Source: Mucilaginibacter sp. JRF
GTDB taxonomy: Bacteria; Bacteroidota; Bacteroidia; Sphingobacteriales; Sphingobacteriaceae
Assembly (NCBI RefSeq): GCF_015223065.1
Contig: NZ_JADFBY010000010.1
Coordinates: 1 to 64,000 of the forward strand
Length of the DNA: 64,000 bases
Direction of reading: 5' to 3'
In this document: positions 26,182 through 34,824 of the stretch, one piece after another
Numbering within the stretch: position 1 is the first letter of the stretch
How the letters are laid out: each line of letters opens with the position of its first letter
Made by a program: the position numbers and the translations under genes
The notes under the pieces: generated by a model
Told to the model about the DNA's origin: nothing
Database searches by the model: none
What the model saw: only the letters and a program-made list of their open reading frames with translations

Positions 26182-26856
26182 TTATATATTTCTTGTAAAA
26201 CGACATTTGGGATAATTGACGCAACCAAGAAACTTAGAATTTCTGCCATTACCCTTTGTCGCATTTCTTTCAACTAAATCAGAACCACATTTAGGACAAA
26301 TAGTGACTGAACTATATCTATCACGAAGCTCCCTAATATGATTTTTAGTAGTAAGTAAGGAATTATGTTTTAGGACTTTAATCTTCTGCAAAATAGATAT
26401 TATATCAGCCTCGTTAAGTACTATTTCCTGATTCCCTTTGATACATCGAGCTAAACCTTTGTTTACAACATTTGACGGTAAAAGCGTTTTAAATTTGCAA
26501 TCACCATTAAAATAGATTAATGTATTGACCTTAACCTCATTGACTTCCAAGTACTCTGAAAGAACTTTTTTTTGCCTGAAAGTTTGGTGAATAGGATTTT
26601 GAAAATAGAATTTGTAGCCGAATATAACTTGCGTCCATCGCGGCTGATTAACCGATCCGAATATCCATCCTTTCAGATTTTTTGTTTCGACAATAAATAA
26701 CCCAAAGGGAGATACGATTAAATGATCAATTTGCGCTGTACCGTTTTGCGCTGGCACAATAACATTATGAACTTTTCTATATACGCGACTATCAAGATTT
26801 AACCACAAATGGAATGCGGTTTTCTTTTCGCCTATCCAACCTAACAAGCCCTTCAT
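26182..26856 (-). CDS. NERD-domain protein with topoisomerase-type zinc ribbon
   Basis: 224 residues from the ATG at 26856 (a start at 26898 would add 14 unlikely residues). The nuclease-related NERD domain covers about residues 5-120, with 'GTAQIDHLIVSPFGLFIVET' followed by 'KNLKGWIFG'; the D and E-x-K residues of a PD-(D/E)xK-like site are present. The C-terminus has a zinc ribbon, 'CPKCGS' and 'CVNYPKC', like the topoisomerase I C-terminal fingers. NERD proteins are often accessory DNA-processing or defence-linked genes. The gene is AT-rich compared with its neighbours, consistent with horizontal transfer. The substrate is unknown. Confidence 0.88.
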   Translation of the reverse strand: MKGLLGWIGEKKTAFHLWLNLDSRVYRKVHNVIVPAQNGTAQIDHLIVSPFGLFIVETKNLKGWIFGSVNQPRWTQVIFGYKFYFQNPIHQTFRQKKVLSEYLEVNEVKVNTLIYFNGDCKFKTLLPSNVVNKGLARCIKGNQEIVLNEADIISILQKIKVLKHNSLLTTKNHIRELRDRYSSVTICPKCGSDLVERNATKGNGRNSKFLGCVNYPKCRFTRNI

Positions 26857-26970
26857 GTATGTAGTATTATTACAGCCACTTAAAATATTGTGAAGCAAGT
26901 TTCAATAAAATATTTGACATCATTACATAAAAAATGCCGAACATCTACCAGACATTCAGCATTTCAGTGT

Positions 26971-27042
26971 AGCCCCGACGAGAATCGAACTCATATCTAA
27001 AGTTTAGGAAACTTCTATTCTATCCGTTGAACTACGGGGCCG
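26971..27042 (-). tRNA. tRNA-Arg (anticodon CCT)
   Basis: 72 bases on the minus strand fold as a cloverleaf: acceptor GGCCCCG with CGGGGCT, anticodon loop TTCCTAA with anticodon CCT (reads AGG), T-arm ATGAG/CTCGT around TTCGATT. CCA is not encoded. It lies just upstream of the NERD gene side of an accessory-looking stretch. Confidence 0.93.
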
Positions 27043-27124
27043 GATATTTTGAGCAGCAAATTTGCAAAATTTAGCTGACGCTGGCAATCAAGCCACAAAA
27101 TAATTATCAGGCACCGTATTTCTT

Positions 27125-27877
27125 TTACCTGCTTATAAAAAAGTCGCCACGCTTGCGGGCAAACTCATCAAATAATTCCGGACTGGTTTCGCTCAATACC
27201 GATCTCGACACATAAAAACTATGCTGATAGGTTGCCGGGCTGGTTTCATTGCCATTAACCACAAACATGGTAAGGTAACTTTTAAACTTAAATGGCGAGT
27301 TATCGCTATTAAACGTGGCCTGCTTCACCTTTTCAGAACTTACCGCATCGCCATAAGTTTTAACAAGGGGTACCGAATGGTATGCTGTATCTGCAACAAA
27401 TAACCTGTTATCCTTTAAATGCAACGTGTTAATGCTGCTTTGTGTATGTGGTGGTAAATATGTTGAGTATTTAGGGAGTGTTATATTGGCATTTATATTA
27501 CCGGTAGTATACGCGGTAGCATTAGGCAACACCCAATTGCTATTACCCCAATAAAAGTAGTTTGTGGCGCTGCTGATAGTGCCGGTTAACGATAGCTGAT
27601 CGGGCACATAACTTATGGCCTTATCATCAACTATCAAAGCCGATTTTTGCCAATCAATATATATTGGTTTTTCAAGCTTGTTGTAAACGTTTACTGTTAC
27701 AGGGCCGTTTCGCCCATCAAACGCGTACGATATTTTTACGGAGTCGTTTTCAAAAAACCATTCGCCGGTTTTTTCATTCCTGCTACCGGCATTGCCGTTA
27801 ATAACGTTTAACTGGTAGGTTGAGCACGAAGCTAAAAAGCCGCAGCAAATTGCCGCGGCAAGTAGTATACTTTTCAT
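27125..27877 (-). CDS. Hypothetical lipoprotein
   Basis: 250 residues with a lipoprotein signal: hydrophobic residues 5-15 and lipobox 'LASC' with the acylated Cys at 18. The rest is a soluble beta-rich domain with 'GEWFFENDSVKISYAFDGRN' early on and 'PIYIDWQKSALIVDDKAIS' after it, which looks like an immunoglobulin-like periplasmic or surface domain. I do not recognise a family and see no catalytic motif. It lies 89 bases after metG on the same strand, probably with its own promoter. Function unknown. Confidence 0.7.
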   Translation of the reverse strand: MKSILLAAAICCGFLASCSTYQLNVINGNAGSRNEKTGEWFFENDSVKISYAFDGRNGPVTVNVYNKLEKPIYIDWQKSALIVDDKAISYVPDQLSLTGTISSATNYFYWGNSNWVLPNATAYTTGNINANITLPKYSTYLPPHTQSSINTLHLKDNRLFVADTAYHSVPLVKTYGDAVSSEKVKQATFNSDNSPFKFKSYLTMFVVNGNETSPATYQHSFYVSRSVLSETSPELFDEFARKRGDFFISR

Positions 27878-27966
27878 ATGATATGGTAATTGGTAACATT
27901 TTAAACTTCGACCTAAAATTGAGCCCGAAGTTTAACGTCAGCGTTAATTTACCATATCATTTATTA

Positions 27967-30039
27967 TTACCTGATCACCGATCCGTTTGGCATTTCATCC
28001 GCAGGGGCTACAAAGCTTAGCTTGCCCTCGGCGTTTTCGGCCATCAGTATCATACCTTGCGAGGTTATGCCTTTAATATCGCGCGGCTCAAGGTTCACCA
28101 GTATACTCACCTTGGCACCTACAATGGCTTCAGGCTCGTAACACTCGGCAATGCCCGATACCACCGTGCGCTGATCAATACCGGTATCAATGGTCAGTTT
28201 AAGCAGTTTCTTGGTTTTGGCAACTTTTTCGGCAGCCAGTATGGTACCTGTGCGTATATCCAAGCCAGCGAATTGCTCAAAGCTGATGTTCTCTTTAGCC
28301 GGGGCTACAGCAACCTCTACCGGTTGAGCGGCAGCGGCTTTTTGAGCCTGTAACTTTTGCAGTTGTTTCTCTATAACCTCGTCCTCTATCTTTTCAAATA
28401 GTAGTTCGGGCTTGTTCAGTTGATGGCCGTTCACAAAGCTCAGTTCTTCCTCAAAGCCGATAGTATCAGCAGGCCAGTTAAGCATGTGGAATATCTTTTT
28501 AGCCGTTGCCGGTAAAAACACTTGCAGGCAGGTAGCTAAATGGCCTATCAACACTAAACTATTATGCAGGGCTTCTTTAGCGGCTTCCGGGTCGGTTTTA
28601 ATGGTTTTCCAGGGCTCCTTTTCGGTCAGGTAACGGTTACCCAGGCGAGCCATATCAATAACCGACTGCAAACCCTGACGGAACTTGAACTCATTTAGCG
28701 CCTTTTCCAGATCGTCATAACCCTTGCCTATCTCCTCGTTCAGGGCGGCATCCGTTAGTTGCAGGTACGGGCCCGATGTTTCTATTTTACCATCGTAAAA
28801 CTTGTGCATCAGTATCATCACCCGGTTAATGTAGTTGCCCAAAATGGCCACCAACTCGTTATTCACGCGTGCCTGGTAATCTTTCCAGGTAAATTCACTG
28901 TCGCTGGTTTCAGGTAGTATCGAGGTAAGCACATAACGCAATTCGTCCTGCTTGTTCGGGAATTCCTCCAGGTACTCATGCAGCCAAACGGCATGGTTAC
29001 GCGAGGTAGACAGCTTATCGCCCTCTAAATTCAAAAACTCATTGGCCGGTACATTATAAGGCAACACATACTCGCCATGCGCGTGCAGTACCGATGGAAA
29101 GATGATGCAATGGAAAACAATGTTATCCTTACCAATAAAGTGTATCAGGCAGGTATCATCCTCCTTGTTCTGCTGCTTTTTCCAGTACAGCTGCCAGTCT
29201 TTATTATTATCAATAGCCCATTGTTTGGTGGCCGATACATAGCCGATAGGCGCATCAAGCCAAACGTATAGTTTTTTGCCTTTGGCCTCTTCTAAAGGCA
29301 CATCAATACCCCAATCAAGGTCGCGCGTCATGGAGCGGGGTTGCAGGCCCGATTTAAGCCATGATTTGCACTGACCGAATACGTTTACCTTCCACTCGCC
29401 TTCCTTCTCGTCTATCCATTTCTCCAGCCAGGGCTGATACTTATCCAACGGCAAATACCAGTGTTTGGTTGGTTTTAATACCGGCGTTTTACCGCTCAGG
29501 GTTGATACCGGGTTGATCAGATCGGTAGGGTTAAGTGAAGTACCGCATTTTTCGCACTGGTCGCCGTAGGCATTTTCATTATGGCAGTTAGGGCAAGTAC
29601 CGGTAATGTAACGGTCGGCCAAAAACTGCTGGTATTCTTCATCAAAATATTGCTCCGAGAATTTTTCTTCGAATTCACCTTTCTCGTACAAATTCAAAAA
29701 GAATTCTTTTGAAAGATCGTGATGTATGGGCGATGAGGTGCGGTGATATATATCGAATGATATACCGAACTTTTCAAAGCTATCCTTTATTTGTTGATGA
29801 TATTTATCAATAATGGCTTGCGGTGTGGTGCCCTCTTTTTTAGCTTTAATGGTGATGGCAGCGCCATGCTCGTCAGATCCGCAGATGTAAACCACATCGC
29901 GTTTTTTAAGGCGCAGGTAACGCACAAAAATATCAGCAGGTAAATATGCCCCCGCCAAATGCCCGATGTGTAAAGGCCCGTTGGCATAAGGTAGTGCTGA
30001 TGTTATGGTATATCGTTTAAATTTATCGAGTTGTGACAT
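27967..30039 (-). CDS. metG: Methionyl-tRNA synthetase
   Basis: 690 residues charging tRNA-Met. The class I 'HIGH' motif is at residues 24-27, the zinc knuckle cysteines are at 149, 152, 162 and 165, and the 'KMSKS' loop appears as 'KLSTS' at 342-346. A C-terminal EMAP/Trbp111-type tRNA-binding domain starts near residue 590 ('FAGLDIRTGTI') and serves dimerisation and tRNA capture. Domain order and length are typical of long bacterial MetG. It is divergent from the LD-carboxypeptidase gene, with 41 bases between starts. Confidence 0.97.
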   Translation of the reverse strand: MSQLDKFKRYTITSALPYANGPLHIGHLAGAYLPADIFVRYLRLKKRDVVYICGSDEHGAAITIKAKKEGTTPQAIIDKYHQQIKDSFEKFGISFDIYHRTSSPIHHDLSKEFFLNLYEKGEFEEKFSEQYFDEEYQQFLADRYITGTCPNCHNENAYGDQCEKCGTSLNPTDLINPVSTLSGKTPVLKPTKHWYLPLDKYQPWLEKWIDEKEGEWKVNVFGQCKSWLKSGLQPRSMTRDLDWGIDVPLEEAKGKKLYVWLDAPIGYVSATKQWAIDNNKDWQLYWKKQQNKEDDTCLIHFIGKDNIVFHCIIFPSVLHAHGEYVLPYNVPANEFLNLEGDKLSTSRNHAVWLHEYLEEFPNKQDELRYVLTSILPETSDSEFTWKDYQARVNNELVAILGNYINRVMILMHKFYDGKIETSGPYLQLTDAALNEEIGKGYDDLEKALNEFKFRQGLQSVIDMARLGNRYLTEKEPWKTIKTDPEAAKEALHNSLVLIGHLATCLQVFLPATAKKIFHMLNWPADTIGFEEELSFVNGHQLNKPELLFEKIEDEVIEKQLQKLQAQKAAAAQPVEVAVAPAKENISFEQFAGLDIRTGTILAAEKVAKTKKLLKLTIDTGIDQRTVVSGIAECYEPEAIVGAKVSILVNLEPRDIKGITSQGMILMAENAEGKLSFVAPADEMPNGSVIR

Positions 30040-30080
30040 TATGTACCGCGTTATTTATAATTTGGCAAAGATAATTCAAT

Positions 30081-30983
30081 ATGAGCATAACTCCTCCATA
30101 TCTTAAAAAAGGTGACAAGATAGCCATCACCTGCCCGGCCAAAAAGCTACCCAAACCCATGACGGATGCCATCAACCTGCTGCAATCATGGGGACTTGAA
30201 GTGGTTTTGGGCGAAACGGTCGAGGCTTCGTACCATCAATTTTCGGGCGATGATGCTTTGCGGGCACGTGATATGCAACGCTTTGTTGATGATGACAGTA
30301 TAAAGGCCATTATAGCCGCACGTGGAGGCTACGGCACTATCCGTATTATTGACCATGTGAATTTCGATCGCATGGCTACCCACTCCAAATGGGTATTAGG
30401 CTTTAGCGATATTACTTTGCTGCATAGCCACCTGTACAGTAAATACCAATTACAAAGCATACACGGGCAAATGCCGGTTAACATACCCGATGCGTCGGCC
30501 CAATCCATACAAACGCTCCACAAGGCCTTATTTGGCGAGGATTTGAGCTATGAGTATACATCCACCGGTAACTATAACATTAGCGGTGAAGCCAGCGGGA
30601 CTTTAGTTGGCGGTAACCTTACGCTGTTGGTTTGCAGTTTGGGTTCGGTATCCGATTTTGATTACAACGGTAAGATACTTTTCATTGAAGATGTAGGCGA
30701 ATACCTCTACTCTATCGACCGCTTAGTGCGCACACTTGATCGTGCCGGAAAACTTAAAAACCTGGCAGGCTTAATAGTTGGCGGTTTTACCGAGATAAAG
30801 GATAATGATATACCTTTCGGCCAAACTATTGAGGAGATCATTATTGATGTAGTGAAAGATTACGGCTATCCGGTTTGTTTCGACTTCCCGGCAGGGCATA
30901 TATCTAATAACCAAAGCCTTGTTTTGGGCAGCACGCTACATTTACATATTGATAAGCAAGAGGTAACCGCAAACTATAAATAA
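30081..30983 (+). CDS. ldcA: LD-carboxypeptidase (peptidase S66, LdcA/MccF family)
   Basis: A 300-residue serine carboxypeptidase that trims the L,D-bond of murein tetrapeptides during peptidoglycan recycling. Catalytic Ser109 is in 'GFSDIT', the oxyanion loop in 'RGGYG' at 81-85, the general-base Glu in 'FIEDVGEYLYSIDR' and the His in 'FPAGH' near the C-terminus. It has no signal peptide, consistent with a cytoplasmic recycling enzyme. Some family members instead cleave microcin C-like antibiotics. A DoxX gene follows after 40 bases. Confidence 0.9.
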   Translation: MSITPPYLKKGDKIAITCPAKKLPKPMTDAINLLQSWGLEVVLGETVEASYHQFSGDDALRARDMQRFVDDDSIKAIIAARGGYGTIRIIDHVNFDRMATHSKWVLGFSDITLLHSHLYSKYQLQSIHGQMPVNIPDASAQSIQTLHKALFGEDLSYEYTSTGNYNISGEASGTLVGGNLTLLVCSLGSVSDFDYNGKILFIEDVGEYLYSIDRLVRTLDRAGKLKNLAGLIVGGFTEIKDNDIPFGQTIEEIIIDVVKDYGYPVCFDFPAGHISNNQSLVLGSTLHLHIDKQEVTANYK

Positions 30984-31023
30984 CCTCAGCTGTTTAACTA
31001 CAGCTCACCAAACCAAATAAATT

Positions 31024-31431
31024 ATGGCAGTTTTAAGCAACCTCGGCCAGTATAAGGATGCCGGTTTACTTTTATTACGCGTTGGCCTTGGCGCCATGAT
31101 GATCTATCATGGTTACCCTAAATTAATAGGCGGCCCCGATAGCTGGGCACAGCTTGGCGCCTCAACCAAATATGTAGGCATTAACTTTTTACCAACCTTT
31201 TGGGGCTTAATGGCAGCCCTGGCCGAAGCGGCTGGTGGAGTATTGATACTATTAGGCCTATGGTTCAGGCCGGCCGCTATATTTTTAACCATTAACATGA
31301 TAGTAGCCGCGGCCATGCACCTGGGTAGTGGCGATGGCTTAAAGGGAGCATCTCACGCCATTGAGCTGGCCTTTGTATTTGCCGGGCTGATTTTTATTGG
31401 AGCCGGTAAGTACAGTGTTGATAAACGATAA
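31024..31431 (+). CDS. DoxX family membrane protein
   Basis: 135 residues with four predicted membrane helices and the DoxX signature 'GLLLLRVGLGAMMIYHGYPK' near the N-terminus (residues 14 on). DoxX-type proteins sit in the inner membrane and are linked to redox or thiol stress in some bacteria; the precise activity is unsettled. It ends right before a strong bidirectional terminator. Confidence 0.88.
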   Translation: MAVLSNLGQYKDAGLLLLRVGLGAMMIYHGYPKLIGGPDSWAQLGASTKYVGINFLPTFWGLMAALAEAAGGVLILLGLWFRPAAIFLTINMIVAAAMHLGSGDGLKGASHAIELAFVFAGLIFIGAGKYSVDKR

Positions 31432-31433
31432 AA

Positions 31434-31462
31434 TAAAAAAGCGGCTGTTGGCCGCTTTTTTA
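31434..31462. terminator. Bidirectional intrinsic terminator between doxX and a convergent gene
   Basis: AAAAAAGCGGC and GCCGCTTTTTT form a stem around TGTTG, with A and T tracts on either side. It serves both convergent genes. Confidence 0.85.
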
Positions 31463-31467
31463 TTTTC

Positions 31468-32163
31468 TTAATAATTCCACATAAAACGTTGTCGTTTAGT
31501 TGGGTCTGATGAAAAATCAGCCATCATATTTACAGTGAATGTTGAGGCTATGTTTTTACCTTGATAACTTGCCGGTATCCATTCAATATCAAATACCTTT
31601 TCGTTAATAATTAACTTTTTGGCAGCCTTAGCTCCACCGGCCATATACACGGCCGAGTAAGTAGCTTTACCGTTTTCATCAACTGAAGCTATAAGGTCTG
31701 CGCTTACAGTGCCTTCAGCAGACTTGTTCTCTGCCATTATTTTGCGTTCAAATTCAGAGCCCAACAGAGCAACATATTGTTCAATTGAGCAAATTGGCAC
31801 AGGTATCATGGCATTTTTCTTAACATCCTTATCGTCTGTTTTTAATACCACATCCACCTTTTTAATAGCAGCGGTATCTAACGAAACCAGCTTTTTAAGA
31901 TCGTAATTGTACCTTAAAAAAACCGAGCCATCCGGGTTAAAGCAGTACCAGTTACCTGAGCGTTGATCCTCTTTATAACTACCCCTTAACAGTAGCTTAT
32001 TCTCTACCGAAGAAATTGTGAATGCGCCATTCAGTTTCTTGTCTTCACCGACGTTGTATACCAGCTTTGACTTGTCAGAAAGTTCAACGGTTTTTTCAAC
32101 ATTGTTTAGTGCCCCCATACTTAAAACACTTGTGATAAGCAGGCTTTTAAAAATAGTATTCAT
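31468..32163 (-). CDS. Hypothetical secreted protein
   Basis: 231 residues with a signal peptide of about 20 residues ('SLLITSVLSMGALN'). The N-terminal half has short antiparallel repeats ('KLNGAFTISSVENKLLLRGS', 'RSGNWYCFNPDGSVFLRYN') resembling the MORN/YwqK antitoxin-like repeats; the C-terminal half ('EWIPASYQGKNIASTFTVNM') resembles the end of a TonB-C-type or energy-transducer domain but is too short to be sure. No catalytic motif is visible. It stands alone between two terminators. Confidence 0.7.
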   Translation of the reverse strand: MNTIFKSLLITSVLSMGALNNVEKTVELSDKSKLVYNVGEDKKLNGAFTISSVENKLLLRGSYKEDQRSGNWYCFNPDGSVFLRYNYDLKKLVSLDTAAIKKVDVVLKTDDKDVKKNAMIPVPICSIEQYVALLGSEFERKIMAENKSAEGTVSADLIASVDENGKATYSAVYMAGGAKAAKKLIINEKVFDIEWIPASYQGKNIASTFTVNMMADFSSDPTKRQRFMWNY

Positions 32164-32234
32164 TGTGGGTAAGCGTGTTTAATTATAAGTAAATATAAGC
32201 ATTAGCAAAATGCCGAAACAAGATTATTCAAAAT

Positions 32235-32267
32235 AAAAAGGGCCACCCGTATGGGTGACCCTTTTTA
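32235..32267. terminator. Bidirectional intrinsic terminator downstream of the SusCD operon
   Basis: AAAAAGGGCCACCC and GGGTGACCCTTTTT pair around a GTAT loop with flanking A and T tracts. It lies 16 bases after the DUF1735 gene stop. Confidence 0.85.
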
Positions 32268-32283
32268 TTAATACCTGTATTAA

Positions 32284-33195
32284 TTACGGACCTACGTAAA
32301 CCAAAGTATCTACTGCTAAACGAGTGCTTGGAGCAGTACCCCAATCGTAAGCAAGATAGAATGTTCTGGTTGCAGGGTCATAATGGCTATTGTAACCAGC
32401 AGTATTTTTAAGAGTAGCGTTACCTGTTGCAGTAACAGTAGCTTCCCAAGTAGTAGGGTCTACTCTAACGTTCAATCCGTCAATACCACCAACACCGCTG
32501 TTATCTCTCCAGCCTGTTGCAAATGCATTTTGATACTGGCCTAAAGTTGAAAGGTATCTTGTAGCCTTACCATCACGCACACCACCAAGGTTTAAATCCG
32601 GACCGGCTGCACTGTTACGGGTAATTCTACCTTTTAACTGGTAAGTACCTTCAAACATGTTCTTCGCGTTGATAGACATCATGATAACGTTAAAGTTACC
32701 ACTCAATACACCTGACGATACAGAAGTGATCTGAAGCGGAAGAGCATAAGCTTCGTCAAGATCAAACAGATCAGGGTTAAACACGATTGGCACTGAAGCA
32801 CGTTTTTCACCTTTTTTAATTACAACCGAAGTTGTAGTAAACTGATATGCAGCAGCAGGCAAAAGAGTAAACTCAGTATGTTGATCGTCGTTATATTCTT
32901 CAACCTGAGCAGCAGTACCTACTGCAAGGTTTACAGTAATATCCTGTGGCGCGCTATCTTCAGCACCTGAATAGCTTACCTCAACTATCTGAGTTGAAGT
33001 TTTACCTAACTCATAAGCAAAAGTGTACAATGGATAAATACTGCCTGAAGGGCTCGTTATTTGAGATGGGTTAGCAAACTCGATAACGTTATGTGTTTTT
33101 TCAGGATCTAAAACTAAGCTATCATCCTTTAAACACGATGTTAATGAAGCCGCTGCCACAAACAATGAAAGCGCCTTATATATATTTCTTTTCAT
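32284..33195 (-). CDS. DUF1735-type surface lipoprotein of the SusCD operon
   Basis: 303 residues with lipobox 'LTSC' (Cys at 21) followed by 'LKDDS', a pattern of surface-exposed lipoproteins. An N-terminal DUF1735-like beta-sandwich is seen to about residue 160 ('DITVNLAVGTAAQVEEYN', 'LPAAAYQFTTTSVVIKKGEK'), then a second beta-rich domain. Proteins of this type sit next to SusC/SusD pairs and help capture glycan or peptide at the cell surface. It is 17 bases after the SusD gene in the same operon. Confidence 0.82.
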   Translation of the reverse strand: MKRNIYKALSLFVAAASLTSCLKDDSLVLDPEKTHNVIEFANPSQITSPSGSIYPLYTFAYELGKTSTQIVEVSYSGAEDSAPQDITVNLAVGTAAQVEEYNDDQHTEFTLLPAAAYQFTTTSVVIKKGEKRASVPIVFNPDLFDLDEAYALPLQITSVSSGVLSGNFNVIMMSINAKNMFEGTYQLKGRITRNSAAGPDLNLGGVRDGKATRYLSTLGQYQNAFATGWRDNSGVGGIDGLNVRVDPTTWEATVTATGNATLKNTAGYNSHYDPATRTFYLAYDWGTAPSTRLAVDTLVYVGP

Positions 33196-33211
33196 GATAA
33201 TCTAATTATTA

Positions 33212-34810
33212 TTAGTCGTTTACGTCCCAAAAAATCTTGTCTTCGAAAATTCTGATGTTTTGAGGCACATTAGATGCATTAAGTGTGTATTCTGTTTGTG
33301 GATAAGGAATACGGCTTAGCATTCTGTCTGCCCTTGTTGATGTTGACTGCGTAGATGCAAAAGTTCCTGTTGCTGAAGTACCAGTAACTGTAGGATAACC
33401 AGTACGTCTGTACTCATTAAACGCCTCATCAGCATTGATAACGTTCATCGCTATGTACTTTTGAGTGATAATAGCTTCAAGTTTCTGAGCATCAGTTGCA
33501 GCAAGTTCAAAATTAACCAAACGGTTAGTTGAATTCACATCATAATATTCAGCCAAACCTTCTGAAACACTGTAATACTCTGCACCAAATTGGTCAAGCA
33601 GTGTAAAGTGAAAAGACTGTCTGATACCTCTTTCAAAAGTAGCCTGAGCATCTCCTGATAGATATCCTTTAACAATAGCTTCAGCTTTCAAGAATTGCGC
33701 TTCTGAACCCATAAATACAGGTTGAGCTTGTGTTGGTGCTTTAGCTACGCCCGGTACCGGATCGGTAGAACCCAGTGCATCACCAGTATACCATGATGTA
33801 CCGTTTTGAGGCGGAACCTGAGTGCTAAGAGTATTCTCATTACCCAACTGGTTAGTTGGTGATGAAGGGAATGCAGAGAATATTGAATAACCACGGTAAT
33901 CATCGGCTATTTTGGTACCATTGTAAAATGATAGTATCCAGGTAGTTGGGATAGCCTGACCTTGAGAACGCTGATCATTCTCGTTTGCTGCAAGGTAACC
34001 ATAAAGTGGGCTAAGTTTACCTGATTGTTTAACGTAACCAGGGTTAACCAAAGCATCATCAATGCCACCGGCATCACCAATAACACCTAAGTTAGAATCA
34101 AACGCTGCAAATTCAGTATTTGCAAAGCTCGATAATGCAGGCACACCAGCCATTTTAACAAGTAATTTTAACTTGATAGTGTTAGCTAATACTTTCCATC
34201 TTGCCATGTTACCACCAAACATAGGGTCTTGAGTTGCAAGAATTTCAGTAGTTGCAGTAGAAGCCAAACCGGTGTTGATATCAGTTATCGCTCTGTTTAA
34301 CTGAGCAACCAGATCCTGGTAAATATCCTCAGCATTATCATACTTAGGAGTTAAAAGCGCAGCACCTTTAAGCGCCTCGCTGTAAGGAACATCATTGTAC
34401 TGGTCAACTAATTTACCAAATACGAATGCTTTCATGATACGAGCCATCGCGTTAGCGTAAATCAATGTCGCGTCACCTTCGGTAGCATCTAATACATACT
34501 GATAATCAGTAGCATTATCATATGATGCTGACCATACACCGGTAAAGTTGGTTGATGTATAGTTTAAGCTTATAGTTGCACCGTAACCACCAACACCATA
34601 AATGTTAGCAAAGTAACCTGCAGGGTAAACAAAGTTTGAGTTGTAAGTATTAACTAAACCCGCTGTACCAACAATAGCACCAGGCAATACCAACTGCGGA
34701 GTAGACTCCGTAGGGCTGTTTGGATTATCATTAATATCCAGGTACTTTTTACATGAGGTAGCACCCAATGCAACAGCACCAATTATAAAATATGTTAATA
34801 TTTTTTTCAT
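33212..34810 (-). CDS. SusD/RagB-family nutrient-binding lipoprotein
   Basis: 532 residues with lipobox 'ATSC' (Cys at 20) and 'KKYLDINDNPNSPTES', typical of the SusD-like_2 subgroup. TPR-like helices shape the binding face; 'ARIMKAFVFGKLVDQYNDVP' and 'NEYRRTGYPTV' are family landmarks. SusD forms a lid over the SusC barrel and binds the nutrient. It lies 14 bases after susC and 17 before the DUF1735 gene. No glycoside hydrolase or peptidase is adjacent, so the ligand cannot be predicted. Confidence 0.92.
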   Translation of the reverse strand: MKKILTYFIIGAVALGATSCKKYLDINDNPNSPTESTPQLVLPGAIVGTAGLVNTYNSNFVYPAGYFANIYGVGGYGATISLNYTSTNFTGVWSASYDNATDYQYVLDATEGDATLIYANAMARIMKAFVFGKLVDQYNDVPYSEALKGAALLTPKYDNAEDIYQDLVAQLNRAITDINTGLASTATTEILATQDPMFGGNMARWKVLANTIKLKLLVKMAGVPALSSFANTEFAAFDSNLGVIGDAGGIDDALVNPGYVKQSGKLSPLYGYLAANENDQRSQGQAIPTTWILSFYNGTKIADDYRGYSIFSAFPSSPTNQLGNENTLSTQVPPQNGTSWYTGDALGSTDPVPGVAKAPTQAQPVFMGSEAQFLKAEAIVKGYLSGDAQATFERGIRQSFHFTLLDQFGAEYYSVSEGLAEYYDVNSTNRLVNFELAATDAQKLEAIITQKYIAMNVINADEAFNEYRRTGYPTVTGTSATGTFASTQSTSTRADRMLSRIPYPQTEYTLNASNVPQNIRIFEDKIFWDVND

Positions 34811-34824
34811 GATCTCTTTTCTAA